From NCBI RefSeq assembly GCF_900187445.1, contig NZ_FYEB01000005.1:248001-312000 (forward strand): DNA of 64,000 bases. The letters run 5' to 3'. The notes beneath the pieces were generated by a model. The model did not search any database, was not told the origin of the DNA, and worked only from the letters and a program-made list of their open reading frames with translations. The position numbers were made by a program, and so were the translations under genes. This DNA is from Pseudomonas sp. Irchel s3b2. Lineage in GTDB: Bacteria > Pseudomonadota > Gammaproteobacteria > Pseudomonadales > Pseudomonadaceae. Shown here in pieces: positions 1 through 8,792 of this stretch. Position 1 is the first letter of the stretch, and each line of letters starts with the position of its first letter.

Positions 1-1
1 C

Positions 2-1090
2 GTGCCGGCCGTCTCCAAAAAACGTTACTACTCGGTGCAGTTGATCGACGGCAACACCTATAACTACGGTTACATCGGCAGCCGGGCGACGGCCAGCGCG
101 GCCGGGAGCTATCTGATCGCAGGCCCCGACTGGAAGGGTGCGACACCCCCTGGCATCGACAAGGTGTTCAACTCCACGACGTCCTTCGCACTGACGCTGA
201 TCCGCACCCAGTTGTTCAATCCGGCCGACATGCCGAATGTCGAGAAGGTGCAGGCGGCTTACAAGATCCAGCCGCTGTCCGCCTTCCTCCATCAACCCGC
301 GCCGCCCGCTGCGCCGAAGATCGATTTCGTGCCGGCCACCACGGAGGGCATCAAGGCCAACTTCTTTGAGTACCTGTCGGCCGCGTTGGAGTATGTGCCG
401 CCATCGGCTGAGGACAATGCGATCCGGGCGAAGCTGGCCAGCATCGGGGTAGGCCCCGGTCGCAGCTTCGAATTCAAAGACCTCTCGCTCGAGCACAAGG
501 CCGCGATCCTGCTCGGGATGAAGGCCGGCGACGAAAAGGTCGACAAGTTCCTCGCGAGCGGAATGAAGAACATCAACGGTTGGAACGTCGGCGCGTTCTT
601 CGGCGACCAGGCGTTCTACAAAGGCGACTGGCTGATGCGGGCCGGCGCCGCGAAGGGCGGGCTGTACGGCAACGACGCCACCGAGGCGACGTACCCCTAC
701 ACGCGCACCGACGGGACCGGCCAGACGCTCGATACCGGCAAGCGCAACTACACGCTGACCTTCCCGGCCGGCAAACTGCCGCCCGTCAATGCCTTCTGGT
801 CAGTGACCATGTACGACGGCAAGAGCCAGCTGCTGATCAAGAACCCGCTCAACCGTTACCTGATCAATTCGCCGATGCTGTCAGCGATGAAGAAGAACGC
901 GGATGGCTCGCTGACCCTGTACATCCAGAAGAATTCGCCGGGCAAGGCCAAGGAGGCCAATTGGTTGCCGGCGCCTGACGACACTGTCTATCTGGTGATG
1001 CGCCTCTATTGGCCGAAAACCACGGCGCCTTCGATTCTTCCCGCAGGCAGCGGCAGCTGGCAGCCGCCGGCAGTGGTGGCATCGAAGTAA
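2..1090 (+). CDS. DUF1254/DUF1214 domain protein, 5' end outside window
   Basis: This is the C-terminal 362 residues of a protein of the DUF1254 (N-terminal)/DUF1214 (C-terminal) family, periplasmic or secreted proteins without a firm biochemical role. It reads open from the first bases, starting inside the RYYSVQLID motif that lies well inside the homologous copy at 3135-4382, so the real start is upstream. The C-terminal half carries the family signature VNAFWSVTMYDGKSQLLIK and SPML, nearly identical to the second copy. A lipoprotein gene follows, the same order as at 3135-5226. The family is clear; function is unknown. Confidence 0.85.
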   Translation: MPAVSKKRYYSVQLIDGNTYNYGYIGSRATASAAGSYLIAGPDWKGATPPGIDKVFNSTTSFALTLIRTQLFNPADMPNVEKVQAAYKIQPLSAFLHQPAPPAAPKIDFVPATTEGIKANFFEYLSAALEYVPPSAEDNAIRAKLASIGVGPGRSFEFKDLSLEHKAAILLGMKAGDEKVDKFLASGMKNINGWNVGAFFGDQAFYKGDWLMRAGAAKGGLYGNDATEATYPYTRTDGTGQTLDTGKRNYTLTFPAGKLPPVNAFWSVTMYDGKSQLLIKNPLNRYLINSPMLSAMKKNADGSLTLYIQKNSPGKAKEANWLPAPDDTVYLVMRLYWPKTTAPSILPAGSGSWQPPAVVASK

Positions 1091-1100
1091 CGCGACGCTG

Positions 1101-1127
1101 CGACTGCTTGCAGTTGGCAAGCAGTCG
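1101..1127 (+). terminator. Strong hairpin after the first DUF1254 gene
   Basis: A perfect 11-bp stem (CGACTGCTTGC / GCAAGCAGTCG) with an AGTTG loop lies 10 bases after the stop codon. No long T-tract follows, so it may be a weak terminator or an mRNA-stabilising hairpin between the two genes. The second copy of the gene pair lacks it. Confidence 0.45.
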
Positions 1128-1241
1128 TTCGATTGCTCAGGCAGAGATCCAGCGGGCCTTATTGCCGAAAGGGCTGAGGCCATAGGGTCTGGCCTTGAAT
1201 AAAAGGCATTCAGGAACACATCCCTCAAGGAGTACCGTTAC

Positions 1242-1916
1242 ATGATCTTCTCGCAAAAATGGATAACGGGTGCCGCACTGAGCAGCTTGTTATTGACTGG
1301 CTGCGTATCGAAAGTTACCGAGCAACAACAGTATTCCGGTTTTCTGAAGAGTTATGACGGCCTGCAGGAAACCACCTCGCCAAGTGGCGTGGAAGTGCTG
1401 CGCTGGGTGGCGCCAGGATTCAAGCCTGCGGATTATTCCACGGTGGTCTTCGAGCGTTTGGAACTGTATCCGGCGCCCAAGCCGGATGAACGCGTGGACC
1501 TGAAAACATTACAGGAATTGCAGGCCTACACCACTGAAAGCGCCAAGCAGGCATTGTCCCAAAATTACGTGGTCGTTCCTGACTCCAGAGATGTTCGCAA
1601 AGACGAGCGAGCGCTGATCCTGCAGGCGGCAATCACTGGCGTGACAGCCACCAACGAAGGCATGAAATGGTACGAAGTGGTGCCGGTCGCGGCAGTCATA
1701 GGTGCAACTCAGGCCGCCACGGGGCATCGCGACCAGAATACCGAGCTGTATATCGAGGCGGACTTGATCGACGCCTAAACTGGCGCACCGGTCGCAAAAG
1801 CCGTGCGTAAAGTGTTTGGCGAGAACCTGAAGAACGCCAGCCAGAAAATCACCGCGAATGACTTCAAAGCGGCCATCAAGGGAATGACTGGCGACATGCA
1901 GACGTTACTCAAGTAA
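1242..1916 (+). pseudogene. DUF3313-type lipoprotein gene with an internal stop
   Basis: The frame starts with a lipoprotein signal peptide (lipobox LLTGC, Cys at about residue 21) and matches the intact lipoprotein at 4555-5226 along its length (QYSGFL, SPSG, YPAPK, AITGV, AVIGA, RDQN). It stops at a TAA at 1776-1778, after 178 codons. Reading through that TAA in the same frame gives about 45 more codons (VRKVFGENL, ITANDF, LLK) matching the last 45 residues of the intact copy, ending at TAA 1914-1916. One nonsense substitution therefore explains the break. The truncated 178-residue lipoprotein may still be made. The family is of unknown function. Confidence 0.8.
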
Positions 1917-2159
1917 TCGTCACGGCAGCGGTAAAGTTTTTACCACTCCTCGTGCCCGGGCTCGACAAGACTTGGTTACGGGGGGAAGTTGAACGTGTGA
2001 AATAAGTAACCTCAGTATGCAGCAGGCATGCCCACAACAGATCGGGTGCCTTTATCGTTTTGCGCTGAACTCGAGGTGCTCAAGCAGTTTCTGCCTATCG
2101 TTAGCGGACCCCCTTGATAGTCGAGGAGCCCGCGGCGATCCGCATTCAAGGATTTCGAC

Positions 2160-2972
2160 ATGTACAAGCGCATTGAATGGCTTTTGCTCTCACTTTCGGC
2201 TTTCGGTGTATCCGTTTCCAGTCAGGCTGACGATCAGGCGGAACTGGCTAAACAGTCATTGAATCCAGTCGCGGCACTGTACAGCTTGCCCATTCAATAC
2301 AACTGGAATCAGAAAATGGGGCCCTCCGGTAATGGAATCCAGAGCGTCACCAATATCCAGCCGGTTTTACCCTTCTCACTCAATGACGATTGGAATCTGA
2401 TCTCTCGCACGATCCTCCCGGTCATTGATCAGCATGGATTGGCACCGAGGGGCATTGCCGATAAAAGCGGAGTGGGCGACACCACGCAAAGCTTCTTTTT
2501 CTCTCCCAAAAAGCCGACCGAGGACGGCTGGATCTGGGGCGCAGGCCCCGCGCTGTTGTTACCGACCGGTAGTGATGAGCTATTGAGCAGCGAACAATGG
2601 GGGATTGGACCGACAGCGGTGGCGTTGAAGCAGGCCAACGGCTGGACGAACGGTATTCTGGCGAACCACATCTGGTCACTGGACAACAACCCGGCCAATG
2701 ACAAGGAGAAGGTCAATCAGACGTATCTGCAACCCTTTCTGGTCTATACCACAGCGTCGTACACCAGTTTTGGCATTAATACAGAATCCACTTACGACTG
2801 GGAAGCCAAGGACTGGAATGTGCCGATCAACCTGTTCGTGACGCAATTGTTCAAAGTCGGCAAGCAGCCCATGAGCCTTCAGGTGGGGCCGCGATACTGG
2901 GCGGACAGTCCTGAGGATGGTGCACACGGTTGGGGCTTTCGGGTGGCGTATACACTACTCTTTCCCAAGTGA
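2160..2972 (+). CDS. Outer-membrane beta-barrel protein, transporter-like
   Basis: The product has 270 residues with a signal peptide of about 23 residues (cleavage near VSSQA-DD). The rest has short amphipathic stretches rich in aromatic residues and ends in a terminal hydrophobic/aromatic strand (VAYTLLFPK), as in outer-membrane barrels annotated as 'transporter' or of the phenol-degradation MetA type. An AAGGA Shine-Dalgarno precedes the ATG. It sits between the two DUF1254/lipoprotein pairs, which suggests a shared envelope function, but no substrate can be read from the sequence. Confidence 0.65.
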   Translation: MYKRIEWLLLSLSAFGVSVSSQADDQAELAKQSLNPVAALYSLPIQYNWNQKMGPSGNGIQSVTNIQPVLPFSLNDDWNLISRTILPVIDQHGLAPRGIADKSGVGDTTQSFFFSPKKPTEDGWIWGAGPALLLPTGSDELLSSEQWGIGPTAVALKQANGWTNGILANHIWSLDNNPANDKEKVNQTYLQPFLVYTTASYTSFGINTESTYDWEAKDWNVPINLFVTQLFKVGKQPMSLQVGPRYWADSPEDGAHGWGFRVAYTLLFPK

Positions 2973-3134
2973 AACGATCCGTGAGATGTGCATTTAGCAC
3001 TCGAATGATTGATCGCCTGCGATTAGGTGAAATTCGAGAAGTTGCCTCCTTGATGGGCACAGATATGCATCAAGATCGTCAGGGGTTCCTGCCTTTGGGG
3101 AATATCGCCTGATTAGCAGTTAGCTGACCGAGCC

Positions 3135-4382
3135 GTGGACAAGAACTCCAGCCAGTACAAGGCGCCGTTCAACCACATTCACAGCATGCACAATGTCTTT
3201 AGCTACAAGGACACGGCCATCGTGTCGCCGAACAGCGACACGCCGTATTCCTTGATGTTCATGGACCTGCGTAGCGAGCCGATCGTGCTATCGGTACCGA
3301 CGGTGGAGAAACCGCGGTACTACTCGGTGCAGCTCATCGATAACAACACCAACAACTTCGGTTACATCGGCAGCCGAACCACCGGCAGCGAAGCCGGCGA
3401 TTACATGGTGGTCGGCCCAGACTGGAAAGGCGTGACCCCGCCTGGCATCAAGAAGGTGTTTCATTCCAATACACAACTCCTCTTCGCGATCTTCCGCACC
3501 CAGCTCTACAATCCGGCGGACATGCCAAACGTCGAAAAGATCCAGTCCGGTTATGCGACCCAGCCGTTATCGACTTATCTAAAGCAACCCGCGCCGCCTG
3601 CCGCGCCGGCGATCAACTTTCCGAAGTTCGACAAGGCCCTGGCGAAGACCGACTTCTTCAAGTACCTGGGCTTTGCCTTGCAGTTTGCCCCGGCCACCCC
3701 GGATGAAGTGGCGATCCACGCGAAGCTCGCCCGTATGGGCATTGGCGCCGGCAAGGACTTCAACTTCCAGGATCTCTCCGCCGAGCAAAAGGCCGCTGTG
3801 GTCGAGGGCATGCAGGCCGGGCATGCGAAGGTCCAGAATGCGGTCAATCATCTCGGCACGCAGGTCAATGGCTGGAACATCGTGAGTTCCGGCGGTAATG
3901 CCGCGTTCTACAAGGGTGATTGGCTAAAGCGCGCCGCCATCGCACAAGCAGGCATCTACGCCAACGACGCCGAAGAGGCCACGTATCCGATGGCCAAGAT
4001 CCTGCCCGATGGTTCGCCGCTTGACGGCAGCAAACACAACTACACCCTCACCTTTCCCGCTGGACAACTCCCTCCGGTCAACGCCTTCTGGTCGGTGACG
4101 ATGTACGACGGCAAGAGCCAATTGCTGATCAAGAATCCGATCAATCGCTACCTCATCAACTCGCCGATGCTACCTGACATGAAGAAAAATGCAGACGGCT
4201 CGCTGACGCTCTACATCCAGAAGGACTCGCCCGGCGCGGACAAGGAAAGCAACTGGCTGCCCGCACCGAATGATCTGATCTACATGGTGATGCGCCTGTA
4301 TTGGCCGAAGGCGGAAAACCCTTCCGTCCTGCCGCCTGGCAAAGGCACGTGGAGTCCGCCCGCGATCGTCAAGATCAATTGA
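3135..4382 (+). CDS. DUF1254/DUF1214 protein, second copy, N-terminally shortened
   Basis: The product has 415 residues. It contains the DUF1254 core (SPNSDTPYSLMFMDL at about residues 37-51, RYYSVQLID) and the DUF1214 core (VNAFWSVTMYDGKSQLLIK). Full-length family members are longer and begin with a signal peptide and a conserved AYIYGYP-like segment. Here the frame is closed by a TAG at 3114-3116, only six codons before the GTG chosen as start, and no signal peptide or usable Shine-Dalgarno exists. The N-terminus therefore seems lost, probably at a duplication junction, and the protein, if made, would stay in the cytoplasm. It may be a pseudogene. Confidence 0.7.
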   Translation: MDKNSSQYKAPFNHIHSMHNVFSYKDTAIVSPNSDTPYSLMFMDLRSEPIVLSVPTVEKPRYYSVQLIDNNTNNFGYIGSRTTGSEAGDYMVVGPDWKGVTPPGIKKVFHSNTQLLFAIFRTQLYNPADMPNVEKIQSGYATQPLSTYLKQPAPPAAPAINFPKFDKALAKTDFFKYLGFALQFAPATPDEVAIHAKLARMGIGAGKDFNFQDLSAEQKAAVVEGMQAGHAKVQNAVNHLGTQVNGWNIVSSGGNAAFYKGDWLKRAAIAQAGIYANDAEEATYPMAKILPDGSPLDGSKHNYTLTFPAGQLPPVNAFWSVTMYDGKSQLLIKNPINRYLINSPMLPDMKKNADGSLTLYIQKDSPGADKESNWLPAPNDLIYMVMRLYWPKAENPSVLPPGKGTWSPPAIVKIN

Positions 4383-4554
4383 GCACTTTGTTCTGGATAA
4401 GCAGGCTGTTCCCCAATAGCTATCCGGCATTACTCAAGCTGCTTGGCTGAGAGCGATCCGCTGCACTATCGTCCCTATATCCTGCTCGGGATAATCCTCG
4501 CGCACAGCATTCACGTACAGTTCGATGGCCACGCTACCAAAAGGAAGGCCGCAA

Positions 4555-5226
4555 ATGGCATGTTCGACTAATTTATCGGTGGTTATAGGTCTCAGTTGCC
4601 TCCTTCTAGGCGGCTGTGTGTCAAGGACGACCGATAAAGAACAGTATTCAGGTTATTTGGATCGATACGATGTACTTAAATCGACCCTTTCGCCCAGCGG
4701 TGCTCCTACCTTGCGATGGGTGTCGCCAGCGTTCAGATCTAAAAATTACGACATGGTAATTTTTGACCCCCTCATCCTGTACCCAGCGCCGAAGGCTAAC
4801 GACCGTGTCGACATGCAAACCTTTGAACGGTTGCGAAGGGCTGCCGACACGCGTGCATATGAAGTGTTGTCCAAACGATATCGAGTAATTGGATCGCAGG
4901 ATCCCATCCCATTCGCCTCAAGATATTTAGTGCTGCATACGGCGATCACTGGCGTCAGTGCATCTAATGAGGAGATGAGGTGGTATGAGCTGATTCCGGT
5001 AGCTGCGGTTATCGGTGGTGTCAATGTCGCTACTGGGCAGCGGGATCAGAACTCAGAGCTTTATGTCGAGGCCTTGCTGGTCAACGCCGCGAATGAGCCG
5101 ATGGTCAGGGTCGCACGCAAGGTGTTCGGCAAGACTTTGGACAATAATAAGACTCCGATCACCGCAGATGACTTCACTGAGGCGATCGAGGCGCTTGTTG
5201 CTGATATGGGTGAACTTCTAAAGTAA
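4555..5226 (+). CDS. DUF3313-type lipoprotein, intact copy
   Basis: The product is a lipoprotein of 223 residues. The ATG at 4555 is preceded by AAGGAAGG at proper spacing; an upstream in-frame ATG at 4525 would spoil the signal peptide. The signal ends in the lipobox LLGGC, so the mature protein should be lipid-anchored. It is the intact paralog of the broken gene at 1242-1916, and the C-terminal segment VRVARKVFGKTLDNN shows what that copy lost. It follows a DUF1254 gene as its paralog does. The molecular role is unknown. Confidence 0.75.
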   Translation: MACSTNLSVVIGLSCLLLGGCVSRTTDKEQYSGYLDRYDVLKSTLSPSGAPTLRWVSPAFRSKNYDMVIFDPLILYPAPKANDRVDMQTFERLRRAADTRAYEVLSKRYRVIGSQDPIPFASRYLVLHTAITGVSASNEEMRWYELIPVAAVIGGVNVATGQRDQNSELYVEALLVNAANEPMVRVARKVFGKTLDNNKTPITADDFTEAIEALVADMGELLK

Positions 5227-5489
5227 AGTTATGCGTGCGCGACTTCTTGTTCGGGGACGAGGCGAATCTCAAACCTGAAAGAGCTGACGCACCTGTGCAG
5301 AGTTGGCCTTTCTGCTTTGTTCAAGAGGGAGGAAATACCGGAGTTGGGAACAACTCCTAGACCACTTATTGACTATGCGATTCATATCAGACATATGCTA
5401 CATCCTTCGAGATACTGAAGCAGACAAAGCGCAGTTGCGCAGTGAGCAGCCGTTAAGGAAACTCTGAAAAAGACGCTGGTGAAATAACC
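5227..5489. other. Non-coding stretch before gene remnants
   Basis: No convincing gene was found. A short segment near 5456-5475 (ttaaggaaactctgaaaaag) resembles the ends of some IS5-family elements, but no matching second end or transposase was seen, so this remains only a suggestion. Confidence 0.3.
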
Positions 5490-5645
5490 GCCTGACGCGT
5501 GTTGCCGTCGATTAGCTGCACCGAGTAGTAGCGTGTTGGAGACGGTCGGCCCCGTGATCACGAGCAGTTCTGCGGGCAGGTCGGTCCAGAGCATCGAGTA
5601 TCGGGGGTCGCTGTTTGGCGTAATTACGGCGGTCAGCGGGTCGAG
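5490..5645 (-). pseudogene. Remnant of a third DUF1254 gene
   Basis: On the minus strand the frame ending near 5530 reads TPNSDPRYSMLWTDLPAE and then GPTVSN, clearly matching SPNSDTPYSLMFMDLRSE and PTVEK of the copy at 3135. After a one-base frame change the bases continue as YYSVQLIDGNT. About 50 codons survive, with no start, no C-terminal half and at least one frameshift. It faces the opposite way to the two larger copies and abuts a hydrolase fragment. Confidence 0.75.
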
Positions 5646-5834
5646 TTGCGCATGCCAGTCCTGCTCCTCTGGGGAGATTCAGATCTGATCAGCCCCGTTC
5701 GCGTCGGCCAGCGCCTTGCTCAACTGTTACCCCGCGCGGAACTACACGTTTTCCCTGGCGCCGGTCACAGTCTGGGTTTTACTCATGCAGCCGAGGTAGC
5801 GAGGTTGATCGAGAGACATCTGGCCTGCTGGTGA
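5640..5834 (+). pseudogene. C-terminal fragment of an alpha/beta hydrolase
   Basis: About 65 codons encode the last part of an alpha/beta hydrolase: MPVLLLWGDSD (strand and acid-loop region), PRAELHVFPGAGH (catalytic His region) and ARLIERHL. The nucleophile half is absent. Upstream the sequence changes at about 5640 into the inverted DUF1254 remnant, so this is a recombination scrap. An ATG at 5655 could start a 60-residue peptide, but function is unlikely. Confidence 0.75.
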
Positions 5835-5966
5835 GCGGAACACTTGTTGCCACCGCGTCGGACTGATTGTGCGGCCCCGTGCGTTTCAAGACATCTCGGA
5901 TAGCGGACAGACAACCGGAAACATATCGCTCCTGACCTCGCCGGATACTCTGTCAGGTAGATGAGG

Positions 5967-6449
5967 TCACTTCTTCCTGGGGTCATCCGCAGGATTGAGA
6001 AAATTGATACCCCACGGGCCAGTCCCATGGATCTGCACGACAGTTTCTTCTTGGGTGAATACATACATCGGCATACCAACAGGCATGATCGTGATACCGC
6101 CCGGCGTGTAGGCCCTGGCTTTGGCGGGATCAAATTTGTCGCCGACTCCCAAGTGAAAAGTGCCGGAAATTACCGTGACACGTTCCACTACCGGGTGAGT
6201 ATGGACACCTATCTTAGAGTTGGCAGGTAGCTTGAGCCGAAAGGTAAACGGATTTGCAGTTTTCAGGTCGCCTTCAATGACTACGATTTGGGCGCCAGGC
6301 GCGACCGATGGCGCATCAGACCATTTCAGATCAGAGGGTAGAACCGATATGTGGCCCGCCATCGGTTGCTCAGCGCTCGACACGGGTAGCGTCATCAGTG
6401 CGGCGAGTGTGAACGCGCTTGACGCAATAAAGACTCTTAATCTGTACAT
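5967..6449 (-). CDS. Secreted cupin-domain protein
   Basis: The product has 160 residues starting at the ATG at 6449, 8 bases after AAGGAG; a longer frame to 6491 has no ribosome site. An N-terminal signal peptide (cleavage near PVSSA-EQ) is followed by a single small beta-barrel cupin: HTHPVVERVTVISG carries the H-x-H and Glu metal ligands, and PVGMPMYVFTQEETVVQIHG holds motif 2. A periplasmic metal-binding cupin is likely. The substrate is unknown. It stands alone. Confidence 0.75.
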   Translation of the reverse strand: MYRLRVFIASSAFTLAALMTLPVSSAEQPMAGHISVLPSDLKWSDAPSVAPGAQIVVIEGDLKTANPFTFRLKLPANSKIGVHTHPVVERVTVISGTFHLGVGDKFDPAKARAYTPGGITIMPVGMPMYVFTQEETVVQIHGTGPWGINFLNPADDPRKK

Positions 6450-6555
6450 TTTCTGCTCCTTTCGAACGGAACAAATGTTGCCCAAGGCCATCAGCCTTTA
6501 TTAAAGCTACCCCGGGGCCATAAGCAAGGTGGCCTGGCACACAGCGCTCTCAGCC

Positions 6556-7086
6556 TTAGGGGCAGGTAGCCAGAGGCCAACCGACGCGCGCTGCACGGAG
6601 GAGGCTGGCCTTAACAACCAAGCGGTGAAATGGGGCAATAACGAAGATGTAGGCCCGGCCTAGACGGTTGTGGCACTGGACCACGGTTGAAAAAACGAGT
6701 TGGCGACTGCCTTCTGGCTCTGCCTCTCCAGAACATAGGATCGATATCCGGAAGTCGAGGTGCTTGTCGTCCTCTCCCAACACGATTTCAGTCTGGTTCG
6801 TGCTGTAGACCTTGAAGATTCCAATCCGATTAGCAAGTGATGCCAAGTGTTTGGCTGTCTTGAGACCAAAACAGGCAACGATAGTGTCTCGGACTTTCAT
6901 GAGCCATCCGATCCAGGATGGCTGGTGGGAAAGGATGAATCGAGCTAGCAAGTCTGGATTGCCAGATGTGCCCGCAGGGAGCCGAATCGCAAAAGCGTCC
7001 GCTAGGTTCATCGACTTGTAAAGGTGGGTGATGCCGGACCTCGAGGGGACTGGCACGGACATAATGAGCTCAAATTCTCGGGGCAT
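6556..7086 (-). CDS. DUF2867 family protein
   Basis: The product has 176 residues. The start at 7086 is supported by AGGAGAG seven bases upstream. Features typical of DUF2867 are the early ADAFAIRLP segment and the later GEDDKHLDFRISILC and VVQCHNRLGRAYIFVIAPFHRLVV segments. It has no signal peptide or clear membrane helix. In other genomes the domain occurs alone or fused to NAD(P)-binding proteins; its activity is not established. It is not operonic with the upstream PfpI gene, which is about 100 bases away. Confidence 0.7.
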   Translation of the reverse strand: MPREFELIMSVPVPSRSGITHLYKSMNLADAFAIRLPAGTSGNPDLLARFILSHQPSWIGWLMKVRDTIVACFGLKTAKHLASLANRIGIFKVYSTNQTEIVLGEDDKHLDFRISILCSGEAEPEGSRQLVFSTVVQCHNRLGRAYIFVIAPFHRLVVKASLLRAARVGWPLATCP

Positions 7087-7183
7087 CGGGGATCTCTCCT
7101 GAGTTCTAACTACTAATTAGACGACCTGCCATGTCGCGTTTCTTATTGCGATGAGGTCCAGAGCCTCGCTGAGCAAGCATGGA

Positions 7184-7894
7184 TTAACTGGATGTTGTTG
7201 AGGCGCCAACTTCTCCTTGTCGGATACTGAGCCCGATCAAGGCATCATAGAGCTCTTGCTGCCCAGCTGGAAGAACAGGGAGCAACGTCGCACGGCGCTT
7301 GTCGACATCGAACCAGGACTCAACCAACCATCCCACCAGATAGAGCGCCGAAAGGCATCCGCCAGCGGTTGCAACGTTCCCCTGGCATACAAGAGGCTGG
7401 TCCACGGGCTCAAGTCCCAGAGCTTGCAAGCTCGATCGTGCATCCGGGTGTGTAGTTGCTTGGCCGCTGAGCAGCCCAAGCCGTTCAAGAATGAAAGCTC
7501 CGGCGCATATGGAGCCGATTCGCTGGCGTCTGGAGTCAAGTTCAAACGACGGCAGGAAATCTGGGGCGGCAAGTGCAGCGGGTATCCCTTCCTTGCCGCT
7601 GACGAACAATACCGCGTCGGCACTATTGGCCTCGGAAAGCGGACCGTGCACCGAAACAAGCAGGCCGTGCGCCGATCGCACGATAGAGCTAGAACCCAAT
7701 ATTCGGACGTGCCAGTCCTCAGTGTTGCGGCCTAAAATGTCCCACATCAGGAATAGGTCGATATCAGTGAATTGGTCGAAAGCAACCAGACCGATTTTCT
7801 TCAAGGCGAGCTCCATGAAAAGTGCTGGCGTGCAAAACGCAACGGCCATCTTTGCTGGTGTTCGCAGCGTATCAATCGGTTGCGCACCATACAC
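7184..7894 (-). CDS. DJ-1/PfpI family protein
   Basis: The frame encodes up to 236 residues of the DJ-1/PfpI amidotransferase-like fold. The nucleophile-elbow cysteine is in GSICAGAFILERLGLL, followed by ATTHPD, as in the regulator-type (GlxA-like) branch, but no AraC DNA-binding domain follows. The first about 26 residues look unrelated to the fold, so the real start may be the ATG at 7816 (MELALKKIGLVAF); no strong ribosome site decides. It is divergent from a TetR gene and probably controlled by it. Reaction unknown; isonitrile-hydratase-like activity is one possibility. Confidence 0.75.
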   Translation of the reverse strand: MYGAQPIDTLRTPAKMAVAFCTPALFMELALKKIGLVAFDQFTDIDLFLMWDILGRNTEDWHVRILGSSSIVRSAHGLLVSVHGPLSEANSADAVLFVSGKEGIPAALAAPDFLPSFELDSRRQRIGSICAGAFILERLGLLSGQATTHPDARSSLQALGLEPVDQPLVCQGNVATAGGCLSALYLVGWLVESWFDVDKRRATLLPVLPAGQQELYDALIGLSIRQGEVGASTTSS

Positions 7895-7908
7895 AGTCTG
7901 TATGGCGC
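7882..7908. promoter_or_regulatory. Putative TetR operator between divergent genes
   Basis: A perfect inverted repeat CCATACA-N5-TGTATGG (7887-7905), widening to GCGCaCCATACA...TGTATGGCGC, lies in the short space between the divergent PfpI-family and TetR genes and overlaps the outermost PfpI start. Position and symmetry fit autorepression by the adjacent TetR protein. Confidence 0.55.
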
Positions 7909-7930
7909 TAAATATGGAGCGAAATAACTG

Positions 7931-8485
7931 GTGAGAAAACTAACTCGTAACCATTGGATCGCGGCTGGTTTTGAGGCCCTCGACCAAATAGGGCATATTG
8001 GCGTTTCGGCCGAGAGTCTATCGCGCCGATTGAATGTTACCCGCGGATCGTTCTATCACCATTTCCGCAATCGCGAAGACTTTGTCCGCACCTTGCTGGC
8101 CGCTTGGGAAGAAGACTACACGGAGCGCATGCTCGCTTATGCGGCGCAGGGTCGTAGCGCGGGCGAAACCTTGAAACGCTACTTGAGTATTGCCGCTGAG
8201 AAACAACCTGGGCGGGAAGTTTCCATCCGAGCCTGGTCGCTGCACGATCCGTTGGTAGGCGAGTTTCAGCAGCGTGTTGACACAAGACGACTGGACTTCG
8301 CGATACGGACGTGCCGCCGCTTGGTCCATATGCCAGGCCAAGCAGAAGTGATTGGTCAGGTGGCCCATCTGTGCCTGATTGGTGGTCAACAGGCAGGGCT
8401 GCGGCGTGATGCCGTTCGCTTCAACAGTTTCCTGCAGCGAGCCTTTTCACTTTTCGAAGGGGCTCTTCCACCGTGGCGGGCCTAA
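7931..8485 (+). CDS. TetR/AcrR family transcriptional regulator
   Basis: The product has 184 residues with a GTG start at 7931. The N-terminal helix-turn-helix is typical (VSAESLSRRLNVTRGSFYHHF at about residues 24-45), and the C-terminal ligand domain is divergent. It is divergent from the PfpI-family gene with a 19-bp palindrome between them, which suggests local repression. The inducer is not deducible. Confidence 0.85.
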   Translation: MRKLTRNHWIAAGFEALDQIGHIGVSAESLSRRLNVTRGSFYHHFRNREDFVRTLLAAWEEDYTERMLAYAAQGRSAGETLKRYLSIAAEKQPGREVSIRAWSLHDPLVGEFQQRVDTRRLDFAIRTCRRLVHMPGQAEVIGQVAHLCLIGGQQAGLRRDAVRFNSFLQRAFSLFEGALPPWRA

Positions 8486-8792
8486 GTCTTTGGGTTGGTC
8501 TATGCGTTGGGGCATTGGTTTTGCTATCACCATTTATCATCTTCATAGCTTTGAAAATTATGGCGAGTGATGGATAGATATCTGTCCTATGCAGAATGCG
8601 TTCTGGGCGCAGTGGGCCAAGGCAAGTCTGCGAGAGATTTCAATCTCAGACGCGCACTGTACGAGCGGAATTGAAAACTGGCGTAACCCGTTGTCTTAAT
8701 GCCCACAGCCCTCCGGTTAATTATGTGGGGCGCACAACATCAAAGGTGAATCGGAGCCGCGGTCCGGAAAAGAAACCGCGGCGACCGATCAA
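8486..8792. other. Intergenic region with a hairpin next to gfa
   Basis: No supported gene was found in these 307 bases. A stem GCCGCGGT / ACCGCGGC at 8756-8782 lies just beyond the gfa stop and also beyond the TetR gene; without a T-tract it is only a possible terminator. Confidence 0.4.

Noticed and set aside
2017..2262. Possible 81-residue protein before the outer-membrane protein gene
   Set aside because: It overlaps the start of a well-supported exported protein in another frame and has no family resemblance.
5456..5475. Possible IS5-type terminal repeat
   Set aside because: Only one end-like stretch is seen; no transposase remnant, partner end or target duplication could be found.
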